Of a stretch of 64,000 nucleotides of DNA, positions 50,271 to 60,921 are shown one piece after another. Position 1 is the first letter of the stretch, and each line of letters starts with the position of its first letter. Both the position numbers and the translations under genes were made by a program. The stretch is taken from contig NC_079424.1 in NCBI RefSeq assembly GCF_026213295.1, positions 17,641,098 to 17,705,097 of the forward strand. Reading direction: 5' to 3'. A model generated the notes under the pieces. It was not told where the DNA came from. It made no database searches and saw only the letters and a program-made list of their open reading frames with translations. The stretch is from Gadus chalcogrammus. Taxonomy: Eukaryota > Chordata > Actinopteri > Gadiformes > Gadidae.

Positions 50271-51265
50271 TCACCAGTTCTCTGAGCTGATGAGAGTGAG
50301 GCTCTGTGTCATGGCCAGCTCAGGTTTGGGGAAGGGATGGGGCCCGGGTGGGTCTCGCTGGGGGCCGCTGAGGGAGCCCTGGGCCGGCTCATCTGCACAC
50401 ACACACGTTTGAAAAATAAACGCCGGTCTCAATTAGACGCCGGCGCCTTGCCAGGGTCGCGTGACAACATCACAGACGTATTTTAGAGCATTACCAACTT
50501 TCGCCAATAGATGGCATCAGTTCACCAAAAGGAAAATCCAAAGGAATTAAAGGCCTGTTCCATATGGACGCCTGTCCCAAACACAAGCCGCTTGAGTTCA
50601 GGGGTTGAAACAAATAAAAGCCTGGGCTAATAATTAAAGTTTTATGGTATGCAGGCTCAATCCTATAAAAAAATAAGAGTTACTTTGGATTGATTTATTT
50701 GTGTAAGAGATGCCATTCTTACCTCTGCTATCCAACAGCTTCTCCTCCAACTCGGGCTCAGCGGTCAGCCTCTGGTCGGGGAAACAGCGGCCCCCGTTCT
50801 TCTGCCTCTTCCCAGAGGGCCCGGCCTCTTCCCCTGCCTGGTGGGGGGACGGGCCCCGGAGCTTCTCCCGGGGGATCCTGCCGTTCCTCAGACGCTCCTG
50901 CACAGGGGGAAACGGGCTGAACTCGCACTTACCTCTGCCCGCCACGCCTTCAGGAACCTCAGAGGCCGGCGGGCTGCCTGGGGCCTGGGACCTCTGGCCG
51001 TTGGCGAACTGGGAGCGCTCCGTCCCAGAGAGGTCCGCCTCGGCGCCTCCGAGCGCCCGGCGGCGGGCAGAGGCAGCGGCGTTCCAGGAAGAGGGGGCGG
51101 AGCTCAGCGGGGCGTCCCGCAGATCCACTGTGAAGGACACTGTTTAAAAGTACACGTTAAGCATACTTTAAATCAACAAATATACTTGGAATAACTTTTG
51201 TATGCTTCAATTATATTTGTACTACAATAAAGTGTACTACTTGTTCACCTGGGGGTCTATGTGGG
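46617..51265. repeat. Segmental tandem duplication, unit B (4.65 kb)
   Basis: This is the second copy of the unit at 41891-46616, head to tail and directly abutting it. The inner junction reads CTATGTGGG|TTTTTGCTG. The outer end continues as CTATGTGGG|GGCTTGGCC inside coding exon 5 of the TOGARAM gene. The breakpoints share only a G. Confidence 0.97.
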
Positions 51266-51794
51266 GGCTTGGCCTCAGTAGGGCGGAGGACGATCCTGTC
51301 GTTGGCGCCAGCGGCTGGGGCAGCCAACCGGGGCAGCCTAGCCCCACGAGGGTGGTCAGGGTCAGCCACTTCTAATGAGGGGAAATTAAGTACGATTTAA
51401 TAAAACATAGTACAAGTACACAATGACCACGTATTTGCAATTTTTCTAATTGTACGTCCACACCAGAAGCGAATTGAGCTACCAAATCGCCGGAAGTCAT
51501 TCACTTTCTATGGGCAAGAGCGACCAAAGCGACCAACGCTACCAGCGGCCAAAGTTGAGCGACCAGAGCATCCAAAAAAAGTTGAAAACTTTTTAACTTT
51601 ATGCAAATTACTATGATGCGCTTCAGCGGCAAAACACTGACAGCCAATCGGAATGTAGACGCTCTTCGCTTGCGTGGATCCCAGGGAACACCGGCAGGCA
51701 CTTTGGTTCCTACCTACCTTTATTCACTCACTGAACAAAATGTCGGCTGAAGTATTATTATTATTATATCTTGAAAGGCGCCTCTAAATTAAAT

Positions 51795-51832
<38 letters not shown>

Positions 51833-54800
51833 AATCGCGGCTGTAACTTGGCACCCGGTGTTGTACGACCCTTTTTCAGTTCAGAGATCGAAACGCCATA
51901 GTGGTTTGGATACCAAGTGATGATAAGCGGGAGTATTTATACATCTAGAACGTTCGTATTTAAGCGGGAATCATTTTCATTTGCTCTCCATGCCACTAAT
52001 CTAACCAACCAATCGCGTGTAGCATGCTTTAAGTTTTTGAAATCGTCACATAAACAAACTAATCGACAAGACGAGGGATAAATGACAAGGGATATATCTA
52101 TTTTCTTTTATCCCTCTATTCCCCACTATTCACGGAGCCTGAGGTGAATAATTGTCAATTAAATAGTCTAGATCAGGGGTCTCAAACTTGCGGCCCGGGG
52201 GCCAATTGAGGCCCGTGGGATGATATTTTGTGGCCCCCTACTTGACATCAAAGTTTAGTGTTATTGCGGCCCGTGCGTTGTTGTCAAACGCACATTTTTT
52301 GCGGAGTCGCTTGCCACGCTTTTTTATCACTCGTGATAGGGTGACCAGATGGGACAGTCCCAGTTTTGAGTTGTGTGTCCTGTGTCTCGTCGAACGCCAA
52401 AGAACACTAGAAATGTCACCGGTTTCCACCAACCACTATGAAATGTCTCCTGTTGTCAGCGATTACATAGCCAACGTGTTCTAATTATAGCCCGATCATT
52501 GACTTAGATTGGGTCAGTTGTAGGGCTGTCACTTTTTATTCGAAGTTCGAATATTCGTTCGAAGGTGGGGTGAAAAGTTCGAATTCGAAGTGTAATTCTC
52601 CATTCGAACTGTAAAAATGCGCTATAAAGAAGAGAGCGGCGAGTGGCTTCTCCTCAATAAAGCGGCCCTCCTGGATCCCCGCTTCTCCCGGTTAGTCCAC
52701 CTTTCCCCTGCACAGAAACATCTCGTGACTGAAAGCCTCTCACACGAGCTCACTGAAACGGAGACCGACACTGATCGCACACGACAGGGAGAAAAGTCTG
52801 CTGCTGCGCTGGGCGCGATGGGCAGCCTGTTTGGGGACTTATACAGCACGGCTGACAGAAGCAGCTGCAACGGTAACGGAGAGCTGCGAGACTACTTGTA
52901 ATTTTCTTTCCGTAAGGAATAAAAAGAGCAGCATGCCGTGTTGGAGGTCGGCCTCACAGATTGTTCGTTTATATAGGCTGTGTGTGCCATGGACGACATG
53001 CGCTCCGCATATCGCGCTCCGAGCAGTTATTGTTAATGTGTAAAAGACAGCCGCACTTGTGTGTCGGAGCTTCCTCTTGTTGTGTTTACAAATGTGTTAT
53101 CAAAGATGTGTTTTTATCCTGTGCTGTTATGAATTCAGTAGGTAGACGTGATTTCCACAAGAAATAAAAAGAGCAACATAAAAAATCAAGACTGTTGTCG
53201 TGTGGGGGGGGAGATGGATAGATAGCCTAGTCAAGTCTTTATCAATACCAAACGATACAAATCATCGGGAATCCATTTAGGTGGTTCGGCCCACACAGGA
53301 CAGTAGCCTACAAGACCACATAGAACAAGTCTGAATGGACATACACACAATACATCACATTAAAACTAGACACGCGTTGATAGATAGATAGATAGATAGA
53401 CAGATAGGCCTAGATAGATAGATATTAGGGATGGGCGTGAGGTATCGATTACTCGAGTACTCCTCGTTACAAATGAACTCGGTTGGTGGACAGGCAAACT
53501 CGAGTTTGCATATACACACACAAACAAAGTTTTCTGAAGCAAATGTTTCTGTCGGCGCCACTAACGCATGACGTGGGCACAAAGAAAATTAAATGCATCC
53601 ATTTCCATGGCGCGTTCCGTGCCGTGTGCAGGCACGCCAGAATTCAAAAAGTTAAGAGATGGCGGTTAAAGCAAAGCGCAGCGAAGAATTGAAATACTTT
53701 AAAGAAATAGGAGATCATAAGGTGAAATGTAAAATATGCCAAGCGAAATCGAGCTACCAGAAAGTACTATGCGGCAACATATGCTCCTGAAACACAACGG
53801 TGAGTTCGGGAAAGCAGACCCGCAGCAACGGTGAAAGTGAAAGTGTGCCGGCTATTTTCACCGCCGCAAGACGCAGCTGTAATCCCGGGCTTGTAGAGAA
53901 GATCACAACGCTGAGTATTTCCATAGTCCAATTGCTGCCGTTTTATTTGCAGCTTTAAATTATTTGCAATGGTTAGGCTACTTGTTTCGTTTTTGTTTAT
54001 TTTAAACCGTTACAGGCCTTGGTTCGACGTGATTTAAATTGTGAGACGCATATTTATTTTTGTAAGGAAAATGTGTTTTGAACGTTTGCAAAAATAAATA
54101 ATGAATACTCTGATAACTCTGACTGTTTTGATGGAAAATAAGCATTACATGTTTGGTTGGTAATATTGCCGTTCATCATCATGCCTATTCCTGCTGCAGA
54201 TGCGTTGCATTCTAAAAATAGATTTGATTTAACGAGTACTCGATTGATCCTTGAGGAATTCCTTCGATCACTCGAGTTTGGAATTTACTACTCGTGCCCA
54301 TCCCTAATAGATATGTTCCATTATTTGCCTTGCGGAGCCAACCAGTCCTGTGCACGTATGCAAATTAGCCATGTGCGCCAATGTCTATTTGTTTTGAGTG
54401 CGACGAATGAGTGTAGATCATGATTTGCAGATGCAGATCATTGAAACATATTTTAACTAGCCTACTACAGCACGCAGGGTTTTTTGTTCTCGGTTGTAAT
54501 TAGCCTACATTTTAGGAGTTTTTTTATATTGGGGGGAATCACTGTCCTACTTGTTGTCGAAGCAATTTATCCAACAAGCAAAACCGTCTCGGCAATATGG
54601 CCAAAGTGTATGGGAGAGTTCACTCTTTGATATGGCTGTCTGTACTAAAAGCATACGGCTCCTTTAAATGCGTCTGCATAATTGAATTGTACGTCATGAG
54701 CGACTTAAGCGACCAAAGCTAACAGAAATATTCGCAGCGAAACTTTGTGAGCGACCAAAGCGTGGTCGCTCCTGGTGTGGACGTACGGTAAGGCACTGTA

Positions 54801-57800
54801 ATACAATTTGAGATTAACCTTCTGCAAGTATACTAAAGTACTTTGCTATTTAGTATACTTTTTCTAAGTACACATACGTACAATTTACAATACACTTACA
54901 ATAAAGTACACTTTTTATAAGTACAATGCAATACCACTTTAAGTATTTCAGAATTAGTGTACTTTTTTTTCAGTACATTAAAGTGGAACTTAATGACATT
55001 TACTGCGAAGTACAATTTTGAAAAGTACATACGTTAAACATACTTTAATTTAAGCACAAAAAGTAAAAGTATACTTGTCATAACTTTTGTATGCTTCAAT
55101 TATATTTGCAATACACTAAAGTATACGACTTCTTCACCTGGGGGGGTTTGGCCCGGGGAAGTCTCCTGGCTCGAGGCGGCACCCAGAGCCCGTGCACGGG
55201 GGGACACGGTGTCGGAGTGGGCCGCCTGGATCCAGGCTTCCTGGCCCTCAGCCTCCTCAGCCACAGCCAACCGGGGCAGCCTAGCCCCACGAGGGTAGCG
55301 GGGGTTAAGGCCCGGGGGCTTGGCCTCAGTAGGGGGGCGGAGGACGATCCTGCCTGGGGCCTGGGACCTCTGGCCGTTGGCGGACTGGGAGCGCTCCGTC
55401 CCAGAGAGGTCCGCCTCGGCGCCTCTGAGCGCCCGGCGGCGGGCAGAGGCAGCGGCGTTCCGGGACGAGGAGGCGGAGCTCAGCGGGGCGTCCCGCAGAT
55501 CCACTGTGAAGGACACTGTTTAAAAGTACACGTTAAGCATACTTTAAGGCAACAAATATACTTGGAATAACTTTTGTATACTTCAATTATATTTGTACTA
55601 CAATAGAGTTAGAGCTGTGTTGAAAAAATCGATTTTCCGATTTTTAATCGATTCGCATATTAATGACCGATTATCGATTCGTACGTCCAAAGATCGATTT
55701 TTTTTAATTTAATTTTTTTTTTTTTTTTTATAAGTTAAAAATGTACCGTATTTTCCGGACTATACGTCGCTCCCGAGTATAAGTCGCATCAGTCAAAAAA
55801 TGCTCCATGACGAGGAAAAAAACATATATACGTCGCATCGGTGTATAAGTCGCATTTATTTTTAAACATTTAAACAAGAACGTTTAGTCTGGAGAGACTG
55901 AATGAAATTGCAATAGCAATATAGGTGTGTCGGTCCCTCGTAGTTCTGAGAGTATACCGAATTCAGTGACACCGGGATTCCACCGGACGCGTATGCGCCG
56001 CGGTCAGATGCCTTCACAAGTCCAGCGGAGGGCTCCAGTTTTCGCCGGCCAAGTCATGCGCTGTGATGTGTGACAGCTATGTTGCACAAAATTGCAGCTA
56101 AGGCTGGGGTAGCTTTGGTTGAACCGGAGGACATTGAGGACGAGAATATAATTTATTCGGTGGTGCAGTAGGCTTGCAGCGTTCAGTTGTAGGCCTAATG
56201 AATGACGGTGCCCTCTTGCGGCCGAGGATTATGTACGCACAATTTTGGCATATAAGTCGCTTCGAAATATAAGTCGCAGGGCAAGCCAAACTACAAAAAA
56301 ACCGCGACTTATAGTCCGGAAAATACGGTATATTCATGGGATTCCCCTGAACACTTAGGGTGCTGCATATTCTTGAAAACAAATCTTGAGTGTGGTTTTA
56401 GAACAGATTTGAACATGCTCATATAGACGCCATTCAGTGCTTTTACAGTTTAAAATGTTCTGTTCTTATGTTCGCACTTTAAAGAAAAATGCTCAACGTT
56501 TACATTTTATCCTTCCAGTTTCAGTACTTCTCAGTTTATTAAGTGTGAGCAGTTTTAAAATAAAAATGCTTTTGGTAGCAACCGCTTTTGGGTGAATTCT
56601 TAATTATTTTCAAGCATAATAATAATGCACTGGTTAGTGTCCCAGTAGGAATCCACTGTTGCAGATATAGTCACCTCAATGATGTCCTCCATTTATTGTC
56701 CTGAATTATCTTTCTTGAAGGTAGATTGACCCTTAACCTTTTCATCAGTCTTCCAGCCATCAGTAACTACCAATACTTGTAAGATTTACTGTTTAATATT
56801 GATATAATACTAGTTTTAATATGTTGCTTCTCTACACAGTCATGAAGTGAAGGAAACGGTTCAAATACATTTTTCATTTTAAATAACATTAACCTCCGGA
56901 TCTAATCGAAATCGGATCGAATCGGAAATCAGATCAAAATCGGATGGAATCGGATGGAATCTGAGAAAATCGGAAAAAATCGATTCTGAAACTTAAAAAT
57001 CGGAATCGAATCGATTCTTGAAATTTGAATAGAAACCCAGCTCTAAATAGAGTGTACTATTGGTTCACCTGGGGGTCTATGTGGGGGCTTGGCCTCAGTA
57101 GGGCGGAGGACGGTCCTGTCAGGGTCCACCACTTCTAATGAGGGGAATTTAAGTACACTTTAATAAAACATTTTAATAGTGTAGCACACAGGACTTGAAA
57201 ATAAGTGTACTTTACTCAAGTACACAATGACCACGTATTTGCAATTTTTTTAAGGCACTGTAATACAATTTGAGATTAACCTTCTGCAAGTATACTAAAG
57301 TACTTTGCTATTCAGTATACTTTTTCTAAGTCCACATACGTACAATTTACAATACACTTACAATAAAGTACACTTTTTATAAGTACAATGCAATACCACT
57401 TTAAGTATTTCAGAATTAGTGTACTTTTTTTTTTCAGTACATTAAAGTGGAACTTAATGACATTTATTGCGAAGTACACTTTTGAAAAGTACATACGTTA
57501 AACATACTACTTTAATTTAAGCACAAAAAGTAAAAGTATACTTGTAATAACTTTTGTATACTTTAATTATATTTGCAATACACTAAAGTATACAACTTCT
57601 TCACCTGGGGGGGTTCGGCCCGGGGAAGTCTCCTGGCTCGAGGCGGCACCCAGAGCCCGTGCACAGAGGGACACGGTGTCGGAGTGGGCCGCCTGGATCC
57701 AGGCTTCCTGGCCCTCAGCCTCCTCAGCCACAGCCAACCGGGGCAGCCTAGACCCACGAGGGTAGCGGGGGTTAAGGCCCGGGGGCTTGGCCTCAGTAGG

Positions 57801-59002
57801 GGGGCGGAGGACAACCCTCTCGTTGGCGCCAGCGGCTGGGGCAGCCAATCGGGGCAGCCTAGACCCACGAGGGTAGCGGGGGTTAAGGCCCGGGGGCTTG
57901 GCCTCAGTAGGGGGGCGGAGGACGTTCCTCCCGTTGGCGCCAGCGGCTGGGGCAGCCAACCGGGGCAGCCTAGACCCACGAGGGTAGCGGGGGTTAAGGC
58001 CCGGGGGCTTGGCCTCAGTAGGGGGGCGGAGGACGATCCTGTCGCTGGCGCCAGCGGCTGGGGCAGCCAACCGGGGCAGCCTAGACCCACGATGGTGGTC
58101 AGGGTCAGCCACTTCTAATGAGGGGAAATTAAGTACACTTTAATAAAATATTTTAATAGTGTAGTACACAGGACTTCAAAATAAGTGTACTTACATAAGT
58201 ACACTAAATGACCACCTATTTGCAATTTTTCTAAGGCACTGTAATACAACTTGAGATTAACTTTCTGCAAGTATACTAAAATACACTTCTGCTTTGCTAT
58301 TTAGTATGCTTTTTCTAACTACACATACGTACAACTTACAATACACTTACAATAAAGTACACGTTTTATAAGTACAATGCAATACCACTTTAAGTATTTC
58401 AGAATTAGTATACCTTTTTTCAGTACATTAAAGTGGGACTTAATGACATTTATTATGAAATACACTTTTGAAAAGTACATACGTTAAACATACGTTTAAT
58501 TAAGCCCAAAAAGTAAAAGTATACTTGTAATAACTTTTGTATACTTCAATTATATTTGTAATACACCAAAGTATACAACTCCTTCACCTGGCGGGGTTTG
58601 GCCCGGGGAAGTCTCCTGGCTCGAGGCGGCACCCAGAGCCCGTGCACAGAGGGACACGGTGTCGGAGTGGGCCGCCTGAATCCAGGCTTCCTGGCCTTCA
58701 GCCTCCTCAGCCACAGCCAACCGGGGCAGCCTAGACCCACGAGGGTAGCGGGAGTTAAGGCCCGGGGGCTTGGCCTCAGTAGGGGGGCCGAGGACGATCC
58801 TCTCGTTGGCGCCACCAGCTGGGGCAGCCAACCGGGGCAGCCTAGACCCACGAGGGTAGCGGGGGTTAAGGCCCGGGGGCTTGGCCTCAGTAGGGGGGGC
58901 GGGGACAAGCCTGGTCACCTCGGTGTATGACTCCCTGTCCGCCATCATGATGGAAGCAGGGGTCAGTTGAGCCCTCAAAGAAAACAATGTCTTCCTGTCC
59001 AT
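46938..59002 (-). CDS. TOGARAM-family TOG-domain gene, full-length model (copy B plus 5' exons)
   Basis: Sixteen coding exons from 5' to 3': 58588-59002, 57605-58111, 57069-57131, 55138-55503, 51249-51368, 50723-51127, 50275-50392, 49996-50101, 49364-49599, 48855-49013, 48632-48758, 48373-48545, 47903-48086, 47556-47775, 47375-47461 and 46938-47164. They total 3513 nt (about 1170 residues). The ATG at 59000-59002 follows an in-frame TAG. Exons 1-5 encode proline- and arginine-rich repeats (PPTEAKPPGLNPRYPRGSRL per unit) with no known fold. Exons 6-16 encode two TOG arrays as in copy A. Known TOGARAM proteins have two further N-terminal TOG domains, which I do not see. From remembered motifs the C-terminal half looks closest to TOGARAM1, but TOGARAM2 is not excluded. 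One intron (after exon 48855-49013) appears to use a GC donor. Confidence 0.82.
50209..50272. repeat. (GT)n array at the splice donor, copy B
   Basis: The shorter counterpart of the array at 45487-45621, with one C interruption, again directly next to the donor of the exon at 50275-50392. Confidence 0.95.
51745..51835. mobile_element. Very short LINE 3' end flanked by (ATT)n
   Basis: TTGAAAGGCGCCTCTAAATT then AAATGTATTATTATT matches the 3' end of the LINE at 61975-62010 (AATTTAGAGGCGCCTTTCAA on the opposite strand). The (ATT)n run is the terminal repeat characteristic of that LINE type. The copy is almost completely 5'-truncated. Confidence 0.75.
52540..52905 (+). pseudogene. ZBED-type hAT transposase fragment
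   Basis: An open frame at 52617-52901 encodes EESGEWLLLNKAALLDPRFS then RLVHLSPAQKHLVTESL. This resembles the C-terminal part of ZBED1/ZBED4-like hAT transposases (the ALLDPRF motif). It is preceded by ATTCGAAGTTCGAATATTCG-type sequence and GGGCTGTCACTTTTT, which looks like a hAT terminus. The rest of the transposase is absent. Confidence 0.7.
53426..54306 (+). mobile_element. Small hAT element with perfect 8-bp target duplication
   Basis: The ends TAGGGATGGGC and GCCCATCCCTA are inverted repeats. The duplication ATAGATAT is perfect (53418-53425 and 54307-54314) and falls in a GATA-type microsatellite. Inside, from 53659, lies the start of a BED zinc finger (VKCKICQAKSSYQK), which shifts frame before the His pair (the continuing residues TMRQHMLLKHNG are in the next frame). 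It is a deletion derivative of a ZBED-encoding hAT. Confidence 0.88.
55138..55503 (-). other. Chimeric exon 4 of the TOGARAM gene
   Basis: The 5' part (VDLRDAPLSSASSSRNAAAS to RSQAPG) copies the first part of exon 6 (50723-51127). The 3' part (RIVLRPPTEAKPPG to TPPGE) copies the end of exons 1 and 2. The join lies near 55352, where both parents share CTG. The exon stays in frame, phase 1 at both ends. Confidence 0.88.
55610..57045. mobile_element. hAT-type element with perfect 8-bp target duplication
   Basis: The ends TAGAGCTGTGTT and (inverse of the right end) TAGAGCTGGGTT are flanked by AATAGAGT on both sides (55602-55609 and 57046-57053). The uninterrupted site is present elsewhere as ACTACAATAAAGTGTACTAC. 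Subterminal regions are rich in AATCGATT-type words at both ends. There is no transposase frame. It contains the nested element at 55746-56328. Confidence 0.9.
55746..56328. mobile_element. pogo-like miniature transposon nested in the hAT element
   Basis: Perfect inverted ends CCGTATTTTCCGGACTATA are flanked by TA dinucleotides, the target duplication of Tc1/mariner/pogo elements. Both subterminal regions carry TATAAGTCGC motifs in opposite orientation. The ends match those of the fragment at 30641, which carries a pogo-like transposase tail, so that family is the likely source of mobilisation. Confidence 0.88.
57135..58580. repeat. Duplicated intron blocks rich in AGTACACTT/AGTATACTT
   Basis: Similar blocks of about 450 bases occur at 54790-55135, 57135-57600 and 58115-58585, with a partial one at 51375-51448. 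All have AAGTATACTAAAGTACTTTG, CAATACCACTTTAAGTATTT and TAACTTTTGTATACTTCAAT. Each lies just upstream (in + coordinates) of a repeat-coding exon, so exon and intron were duplicated together. Confidence 0.93.
57700..58100. repeat. 111-bp coding minisatellite in exon 2
   Basis: Four copies start at GGGCAGCCTAG near 57741, 57852, 57963 and 58074, exactly 111 bases (37 codons) apart. Two more lie in exon 1 (near 58724 and 58835) and single copies in exon 4 (about 55277) and exon 5 (about 51333). Differences between copies are few, so the array is young or homogenised. Confidence 0.96.
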
Positions 59003-59120
59003 CGTCGCTGTTAGATAATCTCTCTATGAGTCTCTGTAATAAAACATATTCAATTTATTATTTAATTAATGGAGTCTTTACCACATACATAGATTGGACC
59101 AATGCTTGGGTCTGAAGCAT

Positions 59121-59545
59121 ACTCTGGTACAAGAAATAAAGTGTGTGAGAAAATTTTGTGAAAAGAGAATAAAACGGCATGAGTTGTACGCTCCTATCAC
59201 GGTGTCTCATTAAGTTTACAACAACATTACTTGCATTGGAAGTCGATGAAGACACTGAATAATTCGGTTAAAAAAATCACGGTTCAACGCTGAAAAGTTG
59301 AACCAACCACGAGTGTGTACCAACCACGCGTGTCAATTTTGAATTCTGGTACAAGAAATGAAGTGTGTGAGAAAAATTTGTGAAAAGAGAATAAAACGGC
59401 ATGAGTTGTACTGTACGCTCCTGTCACGGTGTCTCGTTAAGTTTACAACAACATTGCTTGCATTGGAAGTCGATAAAGACACTGAATTATTCGGTAAAAA
59501 TCACGGTTCAACGCTGAAAAGTTGAACCAACCACGAGTGTGTACA
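59121..59545. repeat. Two-copy tandem duplication, about 220 bp
   Basis: The block containing CTGGTACAAGAAATAAAGTG, AATAAAACGGCATGAGTTGT and GTTGAACCAACCACGAGTGT occurs at about 59121-59320 and again at about 59346-59543 with few differences. Confidence 0.95.
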
Positions 59546-59785
59546 GCGCACACCGAGCCGTATACTAACATAATTTATACATAAACTTCAGTAGCCACTA
59601 GCTAGTAAGAGAGTGAGCTAATGCAGTCCTCCTCCAGCAGCAGCATTGCTTCAGATATTGACCCTCATTAAGTGCGATGGCGTGAATACATGCAGCACAA
59701 ACGTTCCACAAATGTACCGATCTGTAGGCCTATATTCATGCGGTATTACGGTTATGGTTTTCGGCTTTACGGATATGGTGACAGA

Positions 59786-60913
59786 CAGTGGTGTAGTCTA
59801 TTTTATTGTAGTGGGTATACTGTGATGATTCCCTCCCAGCCTCGGACACAACCCGTCCGACCGGTACGTGTACGTGTGTGGCGCTTATGGGGAGTCGCAC
59901 CACACTCACCAACGCAGGGGTCTACAACCCGCTGATTTAAGAGTATAACGATTATCAACAATCATGGAAAGAACCAGTTTTAATAACAGTATGAACAAAT
60001 AGAACACAAAAATGACAAGTTGTCCTTTGTATATCTATAGTAGCAATAGCACATGCTAAACAAGGACAAAATCTACTCAAAATAATTTAATGAACTGTTT
60101 ACATCCATGGCTAACCAGTGCATGAGAAGGAGATGACAGGAGACTAATGTTTCACTCTTTCAATTGCTCTAATTTGAGCTCTTACTGTTGTTATCTAACA
60201 TACCATACAGTAATTGAATTGTGTAAAAGTGTGAAATTACTGCACCTTAAAAATGACCATGATTAGCTATACTCTCATTTGCATAGTGATTAACATTATG
60301 AATTTCAATTGTGTATACCAACTGTATGTTGGCTGACATTTACCTATAACTTTTTTTCCCTCCACTCTAACCAAGGATGCCTGTTTTTAAATTCCCTAGC
60401 CTGACACCCAGTCTGAAAGGCTGGCCAGGGGTTCTCATCTAAAAGTAACAAGGAGATATAAAGTGGGATTAAAACATTGTCTTCTGTTGACTACTTATTA
60501 TGTGGTTTACACATTAATACGGGAGGAATGGACACACACACACACGCACACACACGCATGCCCACGCACGCACACACACGCACACACACGCGAGAAGGAG
60601 GGGCTTGGCCCGCCAATTAACGTGCAGAGATGCAGGGGCAGCTTCGCGCTTCGTAACAGAGACAAGGCAGAGCGCGAGCGTGCAGCGGGAATTTTATGAA
60701 TGGTGAATGTAGGAGATAACTTCCCCTGCTTAAAGTATTTTTTTGCAGTTATACCCAACCGATATTAACGAAAAATAAACACAGAAGTGAAAGATCTGTC
60801 ACAAGACGATTGATACGTATCCGTGCACATTTTTAAGTGGGTATACGCAAATCCTGGCGCGTTCCTAGTGGGTATACGGCGTATACCTGCGTATCACGTA
60901 GACTACACCACTG
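59786..60913. mobile_element. hAT-type element with perfect 8-bp target duplication
   Basis: The ends CAGTGGTGTAGTCTA and TAGACTACACCACTG are perfect inverted repeats. GTGACAGA flanks both sides (59778-59785 and 60914-60921). Secondary similarity between the ends (GTGGGTATAC words) extends inward. No transposase is visible. The element carries a (CACACG)n stretch at 60532-60590. Confidence 0.93.
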
Positions 60914-60921
60914 GTGACAGA

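Larger units (their letters stand above)
51449..54789. mobile_element. Harbinger-like element with nested insertions, in a TOGARAM intron
   Basis: The inverted ends GTACGTCCACACCAGAAGCG and (inverse of the right end) GTACGTCCACACCAGGAGCG sit near 51451 and 54786. The surrounding intron sequence is present without the insert at 57241-57260 and 58221-58240 (GCAATTTTTCTAAGGCACTG). Comparison shows a duplicated TAA, the 3-bp TWA signature of PIF/Harbinger. The inner sequence is a mosaic of other repeats, and no Harbinger transposase was found. Confidence 0.75.
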
